Assembly: GCF_041677825.1 (NCBI RefSeq)
Contig: NZ_JBAYPG010000002.1
Location: forward strand, 138,427 to 202,426
Length of the DNA stretch: 64,000 nt
From: Castellaniella sp041677825
Lineage (GTDB): Bacteria > Pseudomonadota > Gammaproteobacteria > Burkholderiales > Burkholderiaceae_B
Direction of reading: 5' to 3'
Positions 36,081-44,832 of the stretch are shown here, one piece after another (the first letter of the stretch is position 1; the number at the start of each line of letters is the position of its first letter). The notes below the pieces were generated by a model, which made no database searches, had not been told where the DNA came from, and saw only the letters and a program-made list of their open reading frames with translations. Made by a program: the position numbers and the translations under genes.

Positions 36081-37091
36081 TCAACTGTGCGTATCCGCCA
36101 TCACGCTGCGGATGACATCCAGCGTACGCGCTGGCTGCCCGCTGCTCAACAGCCAGCCCCCGGCGACCTCCTGCCAACGGGACTCGGCTCCCGCCAACCA
36201 GCGGTCACGGTGCAGCAGGCGCGTGAACAATTGCAAGTCATGCTCTTCGGTGAACCCCATGGCGCCATGGACCGCATGCCCCACTGCCGCCACCTGTGCG
36301 GCCGCAGCGCTGGTTGTGGCCTTCGCAATGGCCACCCGTGCAGCCTCGGGCTGCCAGCTCCGGGTCTGGCAACCTATCATGGCGGCCATCTGTGCGGCAT
36401 ACATCTGCTCCGCCTGCTGGCTGATCAACTGCTGGATGGCCTGGAATCTGGCCAATGGACGCCCGAACTGGACGCGTTGCGTGACATGCTCGCGTGAAAG
36501 ATCCAGCACCGTCGCCATGGTGCCCGCCAGCCGCGCCGCGGCCAGGCAAGCAAGCCACATTGAGGCATCCACCGCTTCGCCAGCCACAGGGGCCGCCCGC
36601 CAGCAGGCCGCTGGCCACCGAACGGCCTGGTCCAGACCATACAGATGGGGCGCCCGCGCACTCGCATCGGCCAGGGCCAGCGGGCGCAGCACACCGTCTA
36701 CCGCAACCAGGGCAGTGCCGGCCAGGCGGCCATAGGGCAGGCCATGGACGGCAACCTGGCCCTCTGCCAAAACGCCCTCTGCCAGCGTCAGCCAGCCAGC
36801 GGGTTGCGCCAGACCGGCGGCCTGCAACGCCGCCCGCGCCACCAGCGTCTCGGCCAGGGGTACGGGACAGGCATGAGCCCCCAGCAAGGCCAGCAGCGGA
36901 TAAATCTGCGCCAGTGAAAGCCCGGCCCCCCCATGGTCTTCGGGCAGCAGCAAATTGCCAAAGCCGGATTCTTCCAGCTGCGCGGCCAATGCATCGGCCT
37001 CACCAGCCTGCAAGGCACGGCGCACGACCTCGGGGCTCGCATGCGCCTGCATGAGACGCGAAAAAGTGGACAAGAACAGGTCTTCCATCAT
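36081..37091 (-). CDS. Acyl-CoA dehydrogenase, short form
   Basis: A 336-residue member of the acyl-CoA dehydrogenase superfamily. The N-terminal domain contains GFGNLLLPEDHGGAGLSL; the C-terminal helical domain contains REHVTQRVQFGRPLARFQAI and AVGHAVHGAMGFTEEHDLQL. The middle beta domain is shortened. In many catabolic clusters such short forms pair with a full-length dehydrogenase to make a heteromeric enzyme; here the full-length gene lies 38 bases upstream, which fits that model. Two ATGs (37091, 37088) are adjacent. Confidence 0.86.
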   Translation of the reverse strand: MMEDLFLSTFSRLMQAHASPEVVRRALQAGEADALAAQLEESGFGNLLLPEDHGGAGLSLAQIYPLLALLGAHACPVPLAETLVARAALQAAGLAQPAGWLTLAEGVLAEGQVAVHGLPYGRLAGTALVAVDGVLRPLALADASARAPHLYGLDQAVRWPAACWRAAPVAGEAVDASMWLACLAAARLAGTMATVLDLSREHVTQRVQFGRPLARFQAIQQLISQQAEQMYAAQMAAMIGCQTRSWQPEAARVAIAKATTSAAAAQVAAVGHAVHGAMGFTEEHDLQLFTRLLHRDRWLAGAESRWQEVAGGWLLSSGQPARTLDVIRSVMADTHS

Positions 37092-37129
37092 CTCTCCAGC
37101 CCGCTACGGGCGCTCGGCACGGCCGATCA

Positions 37130-38287
37130 TCAACGCAGGCCCAGGCCACGCGCAACCATGCCGCGCAGAATCTCGCGGGTACCGCCACGCAACGAAAAAC
37201 TGGGGGCGATACGGGTCAACATGACCAGTGTGTGCAGCAGGGAAGACGGCACACTGCCCGGGTCGCGCGCGAACAGATCGTCGGCCAGCCACAGCGGGAT
37301 ATTCTGCTCGAGGGTCGTCCCCAGATCCTTGACCAAGGCCGCCTCCACCACCGGGCTCTTGCCCTGGGCCAGCTGGTCTGTAAGTGCCACCGACATGGCG
37401 CGCAAGGTAGCCAGTTCGGTAAAAATGCGGCCTGCCAGGCGCTGCGTGCTGCTGCGCTGATCGCCAAGGGCGCGCACAAAATCCAGCCAGGCATCGAACA
37501 GGATGATGCTGGAGAAGATGCGCTCGGGCCCGCTGCGCTCGAAGGCAAGTTCGGCGGTGACCTGCGCCCAGCCCTCGCCCTCGGCACCAATGAGCGCGCC
37601 ATCGGGCAATTCCACGTCGTCGAAGAACACTTCGCTGAAATGGCTTTCCCCCGAGAGATCCTGGATGGGGCGCACCTCGACCCCCGGCAGGGACAAGTCC
37701 ACGATGAATTGCGACAGGCCACGATGGCGATCTTCGGCAGTGCCGCTGGTGCGCACCAGAGCGATCATGTGCTGGCACTGGTCGGCATTGGTGGTCCAGA
37801 TCTTCTGTCCGCTCAGCAGCCAGCCCGTATCGGTGCGGGTAGCGCGCGTACGCACACTGGCCAGATCCGATCCCGAGTTCGGTTCGCTCATGCCAATGCA
37901 GAACGCCGATTCACCCCGGCAGATGGGAGGGATATAGAACTGCTTCTGTGCTTCAGTGCCGAAGCGCAGGATCATGGGTGCGCTCTGGCGGTCGGCAATC
38001 CAATGCCAGCCCACGGGTGCGCCCCAGTTCAGGCATTCTTCGACAATCACGTAACGCGCATACACGCTGCGCCCCCCGCCACCATAGGCCGGCGGCAAGG
38101 TCACGCCGATCCAGCCGCGCGCACCCATCTGGCGACTCAGGTCACGATCCACCCCCGACCAGGTCTTGGCGCGTTCCCAGGCGGGCCGATCGGCCACTGC
38201 GGCCTGCAGAAAAGCGCTGACCTCGGTGCGCAGGACCTCGTCTTCGGCTGGTATGGCCGCGATCACCAACGGCGCCAGGGTGCTCAT
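37130..38287 (-). CDS. Acyl-CoA dehydrogenase, full length
   Basis: A 385-residue FAD-dependent acyl-CoA dehydrogenase. Visible are GWIGVTLPPAYGGGGRS, FCIGMSEPNSGSDLASVRT, WLLSGQKIWTTNADQCQ, and a C-terminus FSLRGGTREILRGMVARGLG with the FAD/active-site loop. It overlaps the upstream CoA transferase stop by ATGA. It probably forms a complex with the short dehydrogenase that follows. The acyl substrate is unknown. Confidence 0.9.
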   Translation of the reverse strand: MSTLAPLVIAAIPAEDEVLRTEVSAFLQAAVADRPAWERAKTWSGVDRDLSRQMGARGWIGVTLPPAYGGGGRSVYARYVIVEECLNWGAPVGWHWIADRQSAPMILRFGTEAQKQFYIPPICRGESAFCIGMSEPNSGSDLASVRTRATRTDTGWLLSGQKIWTTNADQCQHMIALVRTSGTAEDRHRGLSQFIVDLSLPGVEVRPIQDLSGESHFSEVFFDDVELPDGALIGAEGEGWAQVTAELAFERSGPERIFSSIILFDAWLDFVRALGDQRSSTQRLAGRIFTELATLRAMSVALTDQLAQGKSPVVEAALVKDLGTTLEQNIPLWLADDLFARDPGSVPSSLLHTLVMLTRIAPSFSLRGGTREILRGMVARGLGLR

Positions 38288-39558
38288 TGAATGACCCCCT
38301 GTTCGACCAGATGATCCAGGGCTGCCGTCGGCACGTCGAGCAAGCCCTGCAAGACGGCGCGCGTGTCCTGCCCGAGCACAGGTGGCGCCTGATGATACTG
38401 TACCGGCGTACCCGACAGGCGGATGGGGCTGGCCACGATCGGCACCTCGCCCGCCTGCCTGTGCGGCAAGTCGATCAGCATGCCACGCGCGCGAACCTGG
38501 GCATCCTGGAACACGTCGGCAATGGTGTTGATGGGCCCGCAGGGTACCCCTGCCTGCTCGAACGTGGCGACCCAGCTTTGCGTGGTGCGTTCACGAGTAC
38601 GCGCGCGAACAAGCGAGATCAAGGCCTCGCGGTTCTCCAGGCGGGCCGCATGCAGCCTGAAGCGCTCATCTTCGGCCCATTCGGGGCGCCCGGCAGCAAT
38701 ACAGAAGCGTTTGAACTGGCCGTCATTGCCCACGGCCACGATCATGTGCCCATCGGCCGTTGGAAAATCCTGGTAAGGCGTGGTGTTGGGATGCTCATTG
38801 CCCATGCGGCCGGGGACTTTGCCGCCGTACAGATAATTCGTGTTCTGGTTGGCCAGGCAGGCCACGCCCACGTCCAGCAAGGCCAGATCGATATGCTGAC
38901 CCATCCCGGTGATATCGCGTGCGCGCAGGGCAGCCAATATGGCCGTGCTCGCATACATGCCAGTCAGGATGTCCGTGAGCGCGACCCCCACTTTCAGGGG
39001 GCCCGCACCCGGGCTGCCATCGGCCCGGCCCGTGACGCTCATCAGACCGCACATGCCCTGGACAAGAAAATCATAACCGGGCCGGTTCGCATACGGGCCT
39101 GTCTGACCGAAGCCGGTGATGCTGCAATACACCAGCCCCGGATTTACCGCCTTGAGGCTGTCATAATCGAGCCCGTAGCGCGCCAGCCCACCGAGCTTGA
39201 AGTTCTCGATCACCACATCGCTGCAGGCTGCAAGCTTGCGCACCAGGGCCTGCCCTTCGGAACTCGAGATGTCTATGGCCACGGACTTCTTGTTGCGATT
39301 GGTGCACATGAAGTATGCCGCGTCAGCAGAATCGCCATCGACCGACCCCGGCACATACGGGGGGCCCCAGTGACGCGTGTCATCGCCCTCGCCGGGTCGT
39401 TCCACTTTGATGATCTCCGCCCCCAGGTCGCCCAGGGTCTGCGATGCCCAGGGGCCCGCCAACACGCGTGAGAGATCCAGTACGCGCAGGCCGCCCAGTG
39501 CGGTTGCAGGCGCCGTGTCCGCCTGGGGTGAATTATGAGTCGCCATGGAATGTTTCAT
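38284..39558 (-). CDS. Class III (CaiB/BaiF) CoA transferase
   Basis: A 424-residue family III CoA transferase, which moves CoA between carboxylic acids. Family motifs include LDLSRVLAGPWASQTLGDLG, GAEIIKVERPGEGDDTR and the catalytic aspartate in RPGYDFLVQGMCGLM. It is the first gene of the run CoA transferase - acyl-CoA dehydrogenase - acyl-CoA dehydrogenase - enoyl-CoA hydratase, which together could activate an acid and carry out the first steps of beta-oxidation. A second ATG lies at 39546. Confidence 0.92.
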   Translation of the reverse strand: MKHSMATHNSPQADTAPATALGGLRVLDLSRVLAGPWASQTLGDLGAEIIKVERPGEGDDTRHWGPPYVPGSVDGDSADAAYFMCTNRNKKSVAIDISSSEGQALVRKLAACSDVVIENFKLGGLARYGLDYDSLKAVNPGLVYCSITGFGQTGPYANRPGYDFLVQGMCGLMSVTGRADGSPGAGPLKVGVALTDILTGMYASTAILAALRARDITGMGQHIDLALLDVGVACLANQNTNYLYGGKVPGRMGNEHPNTTPYQDFPTADGHMIVAVGNDGQFKRFCIAAGRPEWAEDERFRLHAARLENREALISLVRARTRERTTQSWVATFEQAGVPCGPINTIADVFQDAQVRARGMLIDLPHRQAGEVPIVASPIRLSGTPVQYHQAPPVLGQDTRAVLQGLLDVPTAALDHLVEQGVIQ

Positions 39559-39942
39559 CGTGTCGGGAATTTCATATCATGATGCTGTGCGCTTCGCGTT
39601 TCGCCAGAATATCCTGAACCAGGATCGCACAAAATACTACCGAAGCCCTGCCGTCCGAGAATGTCCGCGTACCCGGAACCAAATCGCGTTCGCATGGTCC
39701 ACAGGTTATTCACAATATAATCACAATCATAATTACCACCACACAGATTGAAAGAAATCCTCTTTATTTCCCATGCGCGTTCAAATATGTATGAATAGGT
39801 ATGATTGACAATCGCAATCAATCCCAACAGCGAATGGCCCGGCGCTCGTGTTTCGAATTTACCGGAAACGATCGCAAATATCTTATAAACACTGTAATGC
39901 CCATCAAAGAAGGTCGCTATGGCCAGTTTCTTGATCAAATAA
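39559..39942. other. AT-rich intergenic region at the island boundary
   Basis: A 384-base gap in which base composition shifts from the GC-rich chromosome to the AT-rich transporter island. It should hold the promoter of the CoA transferase gene. It contains two DnaA-box-like 9-mers, TGGTCCACA (39695) and TTATTCACA (39706), followed by an AT-rich run. The 127-codon open frame spanning it on the minus strand starts with TTG and looks non-coding. Confidence 0.5.
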
Positions 39943-40677
39943 TTATTTGCCTAAATAAGCCCCTATCAATGCATTCCTTGCATCGTTATCCTTGATTGCT
40001 TCCTCATCCAGCTCACCCACTAGAATTCCATTGCGCATAATCCATGCCTGGCGTGCAAACTTTGTCGCCGCGTAGAAATTTTGTTCCACCAACAAGGCAG
40101 AAAACGGGTTTTTTTCATGTATCTCCGACAATCGCTCATAAACACGGGAAATCAGCAATGGCGCCAGTCCCAAGGACGGTTCGTCGAGCAGCAACAGCCG
40201 TGGCGCCGACATCAGGCTCCGGCTAATTGTCAACATCTGCTGTTCCCCACCGCTTAAAAACCCCGCCGGAGCCTTCAATCTATTCGCTAATTCCGGAAAG
40301 AAGTTGAGAATGGATTCCTGTCGTCTCTTTCTTATCTTTCGATCCACAAAATACCCACCAAGCAGCAGATTTTCCTCTACACTCAATTCGGACACAATCG
40401 CGCGCCCTTCAGGAACATAGGAAATCCCCAAATGAAATCTTTGTGCAGCATTTAATTTCGATATATCCTTGCCATCGAAATGGATGGACCCCACGGCCGG
40501 CACAAGGCCCGCAATTGCCTTGAGCGTACTGGACTTACCCGCGCCATTGGCGCCCAAAAGCGCAGAAACATAATTTGTTTCAATAGCAAGCGAGACTCCA
40601 TGAACAACCTGAATAGCCCCGTATGCTACCCTTAGATCGGACACTGCCAGAAACGAAGAATAATCGACATCGCTCAT
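39943..40677 (-). CDS. LivF-type ABC transporter ATPase
   Basis: A 244-residue ATPase of the branched-chain amino acid importer family. It has Walker A GANGAGKSS, the typical LivF segment GISYVPEGRAIVSELSVEENL, signature LSGGEQQMLTISRSL and Walker B LLLLDEPSLGLAP. Its start overlaps the LivG-type gene stop by 4 bases (ATGA). It is the last gene of the AT-rich operon. It is also the only LivF in the window and could serve the LivF-less operon at 6-10 kb. Confidence 0.92.
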   Translation of the reverse strand: MSDVDYSSFLAVSDLRVAYGAIQVVHGVSLAIETNYVSALLGANGAGKSSTLKAIAGLVPAVGSIHFDGKDISKLNAAQRFHLGISYVPEGRAIVSELSVEENLLLGGYFVDRKIRKRRQESILNFFPELANRLKAPAGFLSGGEQQMLTISRSLMSAPRLLLLDEPSLGLAPLLISRVYERLSEIHEKNPFSALLVEQNFYAATKFARQAWIMRNGILVGELDEEAIKDNDARNALIGAYLGK

Positions 40678-41453
40678 AGCTCGCCTCCCAGATAAACCTC
40701 AATAACCTCTGTATTATTTTGAATTTCGCTGGGGGTGCCGGATGCCAATATGCTGCCAACATTAAGTACATGAATTTCATCGCACACATTCATCACCAAG
40801 TCCATATCATGCTCAACCACGATTATGATAAGTTCCTTGGAACGAAGACTCAGTATGGTTTGGGATAAGTCCCGGGTTTCAACTGAATTTAAACCGGCTG
40901 CAGGTTCATCCAACAGCATGACTTTCGGACTGCCGACGATCGCACGCGCAATTTCCGCCAGCCGCAACAGGCCAGGGGGCAGTTCATTCGGAAACTTATT
41001 GGCTTCACTGGAAATTCCCAGCCGCTCCAAAGTTTCCATCGCGAGGTCAAGATTATTGGAACGTTCTTTTCTAGCGTCACTCAGGGGAAGAAAAGCAGAT
41101 AGCCACCCTGACTTAGCATATAGATTTAATCCAACTACCACATTTTCAATAATAGTCAGCTCATTACACAACACAACATGCTGGAAACTTCTAGAAAACC
41201 CCTGCACCGCTCGTTGATATGGTTGTGTATGGGTCAGATCTTGCCCCTCAAAGCAGATACTGCCCTCCTGTGGATGATACAGTCCGGTCAGGCAATTGAA
41301 GAAACTCGTCTTACCCGCTCCATTCGGCCCGATGAGGCCAATTATCTTTCCTGCACCAAAATCCAATGAGATACCGTGCAATACCGTGTTTCCACCAAAC
41401 GACAATTTCAACCCAGTGACTGAAAGCACACTGCCATGAATATGATTCGTCAT
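40674..41453 (-). CDS. LivG-type ABC transporter ATPase
   Basis: A 259-residue ATPase with Walker A GPNGAGKTS, the LivG-type QGFSRSFQHVVL Q-loop, signature region LPPGLLRLAEIARA and Walker B VMLLDEPAAGLN. It overlaps both neighbours by four bases (LivM-type stop and LivF-type start). Low GC content and frequent AAA/ATT codons match the rest of this operon and differ from the LivG-type gene at 8.3 kb. Confidence 0.92.
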   Translation of the reverse strand: MTNHIHGSVLSVTGLKLSFGGNTVLHGISLDFGAGKIIGLIGPNGAGKTSFFNCLTGLYHPQEGSICFEGQDLTHTQPYQRAVQGFSRSFQHVVLCNELTIIENVVVGLNLYAKSGWLSAFLPLSDARKERSNNLDLAMETLERLGISSEANKFPNELPPGLLRLAEIARAIVGSPKVMLLDEPAAGLNSVETRDLSQTILSLRSKELIIIVVEHDMDLVMNVCDEIHVLNVGSILASGTPSEIQNNTEVIEVYLGGEL

Positions 41454-42436
41454 TTGAGATAATCCTTTTGCTCGAATAGCTTCGTATACTTCTGGAGCAC
41501 ATTACCACCCACAACCACAATCAAAAGCGTAGCACCATAGAACACAAGCACCAAGTCGCCAAAGCCAGCCAGAAGAATTGGAATGAATGCTATGAACAGA
41601 CCGCCAACAAGACCGCCGAAAAACGACAATGAATACAGGCTAACAACTGACCCTACGAGTAAATAAAATGAAGTCCATACAGTAAAGTTATTAGGTGATA
41701 TCGCAGTAGCATTGAATGCCAGCAACCCGCCGCCGAACGCGGCTATGGCACCGCTAATAGTGAAGCAAGAAATACGCGACCAACTCCCTGAAATCCCAAA
41801 TGATTCACCAGCGAGCTTTGACGTCCTGGACAATAGCAACGACATAGCCTGCCTGGATGCACGGAAATTACGCAAGATATAGTCAATGAATATCAGGCCA
41901 ACAAGAGGAAAGTAGTAACCCTGGTTTTTTGCTGACATACCTTCGATTGCACTTCCACTGGTATGCAGACCTTCGTAGCCTCCGGTGAACGATGTGAAAT
42001 ACAGAAGTAGTTCTGGGAGTGACAAGGCCACAACCATGGTCACTACCGTTAAATAAATTCCGGAAATCCGCCTGGACGGAACTGCCACAATCAACGCCGC
42101 CAGGGCTCCTGCTATAACTCCTAAAGGTAGACTAATGAATAGACTCAGAGAAAAATATTTCTCAAGCATTGCTACGGTATAGGCACCTATAGCTGCGAAT
42201 ACCCCGTGCCCGATGGACACTTCGCCTCCGTAGCGCACAAGAAAACTGACTGAAATAATGATAATTGCGAATGAAAATGAAAGACCAAGCGTAAACACCC
42301 AGTAATTCTGCGGCCCGATAATTGGCAATACCGCAAGCACAATCATGAGACCATACTTGAATGTAACCGCTGCCGGTGGTGTCTTCGCTCCAAGCATGAA
42401 CTGATGTCCCTGCTTTGATGACTTTCTATTAGACAC
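41450..42436 (-). CDS. LivM-type ABC transporter permease
   Basis: A 328-residue inner-membrane permease with about eight to ten helices. It includes SFLVRYGGEVSIGHGVFAAI, the conserved N-terminal LivM region, and a cytoplasmic coupling segment around RASRQAMSLLLSRTSKLAGE. It overlaps the LivH-type gene by 8 bases and the LivG-type gene by 4 bases. The protein has a 30-residue polar N-terminal lead before the first helix. Confidence 0.9.
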   Translation of the reverse strand: MSNRKSSKQGHQFMLGAKTPPAAVTFKYGLMIVLAVLPIIGPQNYWVFTLGLSFSFAIIIISVSFLVRYGGEVSIGHGVFAAIGAYTVAMLEKYFSLSLFISLPLGVIAGALAALIVAVPSRRISGIYLTVVTMVVALSLPELLLYFTSFTGGYEGLHTSGSAIEGMSAKNQGYYFPLVGLIFIDYILRNFRASRQAMSLLLSRTSKLAGESFGISGSWSRISCFTISGAIAAFGGGLLAFNATAISPNNFTVWTSFYLLVGSVVSLYSLSFFGGLVGGLFIAFIPILLAGFGDLVLVFYGATLLIVVVGGNVLQKYTKLFEQKDYLK

Positions 42437-43310
42437 GTGAGACCCCTCCGCCAGTTCCCATCAGCCCGTTTGGAAAAAAATTCAAGATCAGTAAAATCAC
42501 CACAACCATATACGTGTTTTGCAATTCGCTTCCAAGATAGAAGGCAAAAAGATTATTAAGTACACCAACCAGCAAGCCGCCTACTACAGCCCCGGCGATA
42601 CTATTGAATCCACCAACAACTGCTGCGACAAAAGCCAATAGCATGAATGTTGCAACACTTGTAGTAGAGAGGAATGTTGTGGGCACGATTAGCACTGCGG
42701 CTATTGCGGAAACAATTCCAGCCGCAATCCAGGAAATCAACTGTACCTTGCTCAAATTCAGGCCGCATACCTGACTAGCAAACGGATTGGACGAGACTGA
42801 CCTGAAGGCTACTCCAATCTTCGATTTATCAATGGCAAAGTACAAGACACCAATCGTCAATAACGTTATGGTAAACACCAACAGGTTATAAGAAGTGAAG
42901 ACTATTGGGCCTAGATCATAACGCCAGTCAGGAATAGGAAGATCCAGAGCGACAATGTCTGCGCCGTACACAATTTGCGTAATACCCTGAATTATCAGCC
43001 CTGCGCCCAAGGTTGCGATGGTGCTGGTTATATCCGATTTGAACACAATCGGCATGATTAGAACATAGATGATCGCCGCCAGCATGATTACCGCAGCAAT
43101 GGCATATAAGCTTCCCAGTAGCCAATTTATGCCTGTAGACTCCTCCAATGTCACCGCATATATGAGAAACGCCGCCAAACCCGCAATATTACCGTGTGCA
43201 AAATTTACAACTTTACAACTCTTGAATATAAGGACCAACCCAATTGCGCCAATGGCATATTGGCAGCCGCTGACTAACCCGGACCATATCAGACCAATTA
43301 AATCAATCAT
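42429..43310 (-). CDS. LivH-type ABC transporter permease
   Basis: A 293-residue inner-membrane permease with the family run CQYAIGAIGLVLIFKSCKVV and NFAHGNIAGLAAFL near the N-terminus and a coupling loop containing KIGVAFRSVSSNPFASQVCG. ATG 43310 (MIDLIGLIWSG) is preferred to an in-frame GTG at 43325. It follows a binding-protein gene after a 170-base gap and overlaps the LivM-type gene by 8 bases. Confidence 0.91.
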   Translation of the reverse strand: MIDLIGLIWSGLVSGCQYAIGAIGLVLIFKSCKVVNFAHGNIAGLAAFLIYAVTLEESTGINWLLGSLYAIAAVIMLAAIIYVLIMPIVFKSDITSTIATLGAGLIIQGITQIVYGADIVALDLPIPDWRYDLGPIVFTSYNLLVFTITLLTIGVLYFAIDKSKIGVAFRSVSSNPFASQVCGLNLSKVQLISWIAAGIVSAIAAVLIVPTTFLSTTSVATFMLLAFVAAVVGGFNSIAGAVVGGLLVGVLNNLFAFYLGSELQNTYMVVVILLILNFFPNGLMGTGGGVSRV

Positions 43311-43480
43311 TATTACTATCCGCACCTGGATGATAAATTAAGACGATTGCTCCGTGCATTTAAAAGTACCAATTTCATTAAATTCACGCCAGCATTATCG
43401 TCTAACTAAAATCGGGCGAGGTTGACGGCATTCGTGGACCATCAACCCGCCCAATGACTTCAGTAAAATATGCGGATATT

Positions 43481-44698
43481 CTAAACTAATTTTTGATCAA
43501 ACACGACCTTCGGATATGGTTCGAAATTTCGCACCATTTCAAATTCACCACTTGGCATTGCTTCAATGATACATTCTTGCCTGGTACCTCGATGGTCCCC
43601 TAGTTTAAATGTCACTTTCTCCGTGCCGCCAATGTCAACATCACGGATCGAATTCATCGCACGGATGAAATTTTCCCTGGTTAGTGAATTTCCACTTTCG
43701 AGCAAGATGCGCATGCCTACAACAAACAACTCTGCATTTGTCCATCCGTTCAGTCCAAAAATTCCAAAAGGATCCTTGGGGTAATACGCCTTACTGGCTT
43801 CCCTGTAGATCTTGATGCGTTCATTCTCAGATGTGACCGGCAACAGCCACGAGGAAAATTTCACGCCATTCAAGGCATTACCAGCCAATTTGCGCGTTGA
43901 AGGATCGGCATTGAAGAATGGCGCAATCCAATTGGCATCGAAATTCAGCAATTTTGCCGACTTCAGTGCGAGCGCCAAATTTGAGTTGGCGCCGAACATG
44001 ATCACGACGTCAGCCTTCTCCTTGATCAGCTGTCTGATCTGTGGTGCAAAATCCGTGCTCTTGACCTCAAAGGACAATGAAGCTACCGGCTTCAGCGATT
44101 TAGACTCCATATAGGTGTCAAACCCTCTCTTTGCAGAGCGTCCCACCTCATCGTTTTCCCAGAGAAATCCGATTCTCTTTGCGCCCAGCCCTTCCAGTGC
44201 ATACTGTGCGCTTGCTCCAGCAGACCAGCCATAATCCGGAAATAGTGTGAAAACCAGTGGCTCTGAATAAAACTCCGGAGAGCCGCCTAATGGCCCTATG
44301 ATTGGCAAACCAATAGACTTGGCATACGGTACAGTTGCTACCGTGGTAGGCGTGCCAACCGGTGTGACCAGCGCGAAGATGTTATCTTCTTCAACCAATC
44401 TTTTTGTAACAGCAACACTTCGAGCTGGGTCGTAACCATCATCATATGTGATGTATTTTATCTTCCATCCATCCAACTGATTGGTCTGTTCTGCCCACCT
44501 AAAGCAGGCGTCCGCTCCGTGTGTAAGCAAAGTATAAAATGGCACAGGGCCAGTAATTGGCGTAAACGCACCAATGGTAACCGTCTTACTGGATTCGTCA
44601 ATTCCAGGTAGATTACCTTGCGCATGAGCCAGGCGGCCCGCCAATCCCAAGGAGGTTGTCAACGCCGCGCCACCTAACAGAAACGATCGTCTTTCCAT
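43481..44698 (-). CDS. Type I periplasmic binding protein, possibly Tat-exported
   Basis: A 405-residue substrate-binding protein of the Leu/Ile/Val-binding family (Periplasmic_binding_6 type). The N-terminus MERRSFLLGGAALTTSLGLA has a twin-arginine-like RRSFLL motif followed by a moderately hydrophobic core and AHA cleavage site, so export through Tat is possible. The fold starts at TVTIGAFTPITGPVPFY. It lies between the nitrilase gene and the permease genes, and so is the better candidate for the transporter's own binding protein. Confidence 0.88.
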   Translation of the reverse strand: MERRSFLLGGAALTTSLGLAGRLAHAQGNLPGIDESSKTVTIGAFTPITGPVPFYTLLTHGADACFRWAEQTNQLDGWKIKYITYDDGYDPARSVAVTKRLVEEDNIFALVTPVGTPTTVATVPYAKSIGLPIIGPLGGSPEFYSEPLVFTLFPDYGWSAGASAQYALEGLGAKRIGFLWENDEVGRSAKRGFDTYMESKSLKPVASLSFEVKSTDFAPQIRQLIKEKADVVIMFGANSNLALALKSAKLLNFDANWIAPFFNADPSTRKLAGNALNGVKFSSWLLPVTSENERIKIYREASKAYYPKDPFGIFGLNGWTNAELFVVGMRILLESGNSLTRENFIRAMNSIRDVDIGGTEKVTFKLGDHRGTRQECIIEAMPSGEFEMVRNFEPYPKVVFDQKLV

Positions 44699-44832
44699 GA
44701 TATATCACCAATTTCCTTTTGACACTCGATGAAATTCACCAGAAACTGCACTTGACGCGATATTTAGTCCAATGAATATCTTCTGCACTCAGATAATACT
44801 CGAATCAATGCAGTTCCTTTTAAAGGCGAAGT

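Noticed and set aside
35160..36497. Open frame of 445 codons on the plus strand
   Set aside because: Shadow of the enoyl-CoA hydratase and acyl-CoA dehydrogenase genes on the other strand; composition is that of an antisense frame.
38287..39471. Open frame of 394 codons on the plus strand
   Set aside because: Antisense to the CoA transferase gene, which has all catalytic motifs.
39555..39938. Open frame of 127 codons filling the intergenic region before the CoA transferase gene
   Set aside because: TTG start, no ribosome-binding site, no recognisable motif, and it would cover the promoter of the next gene.
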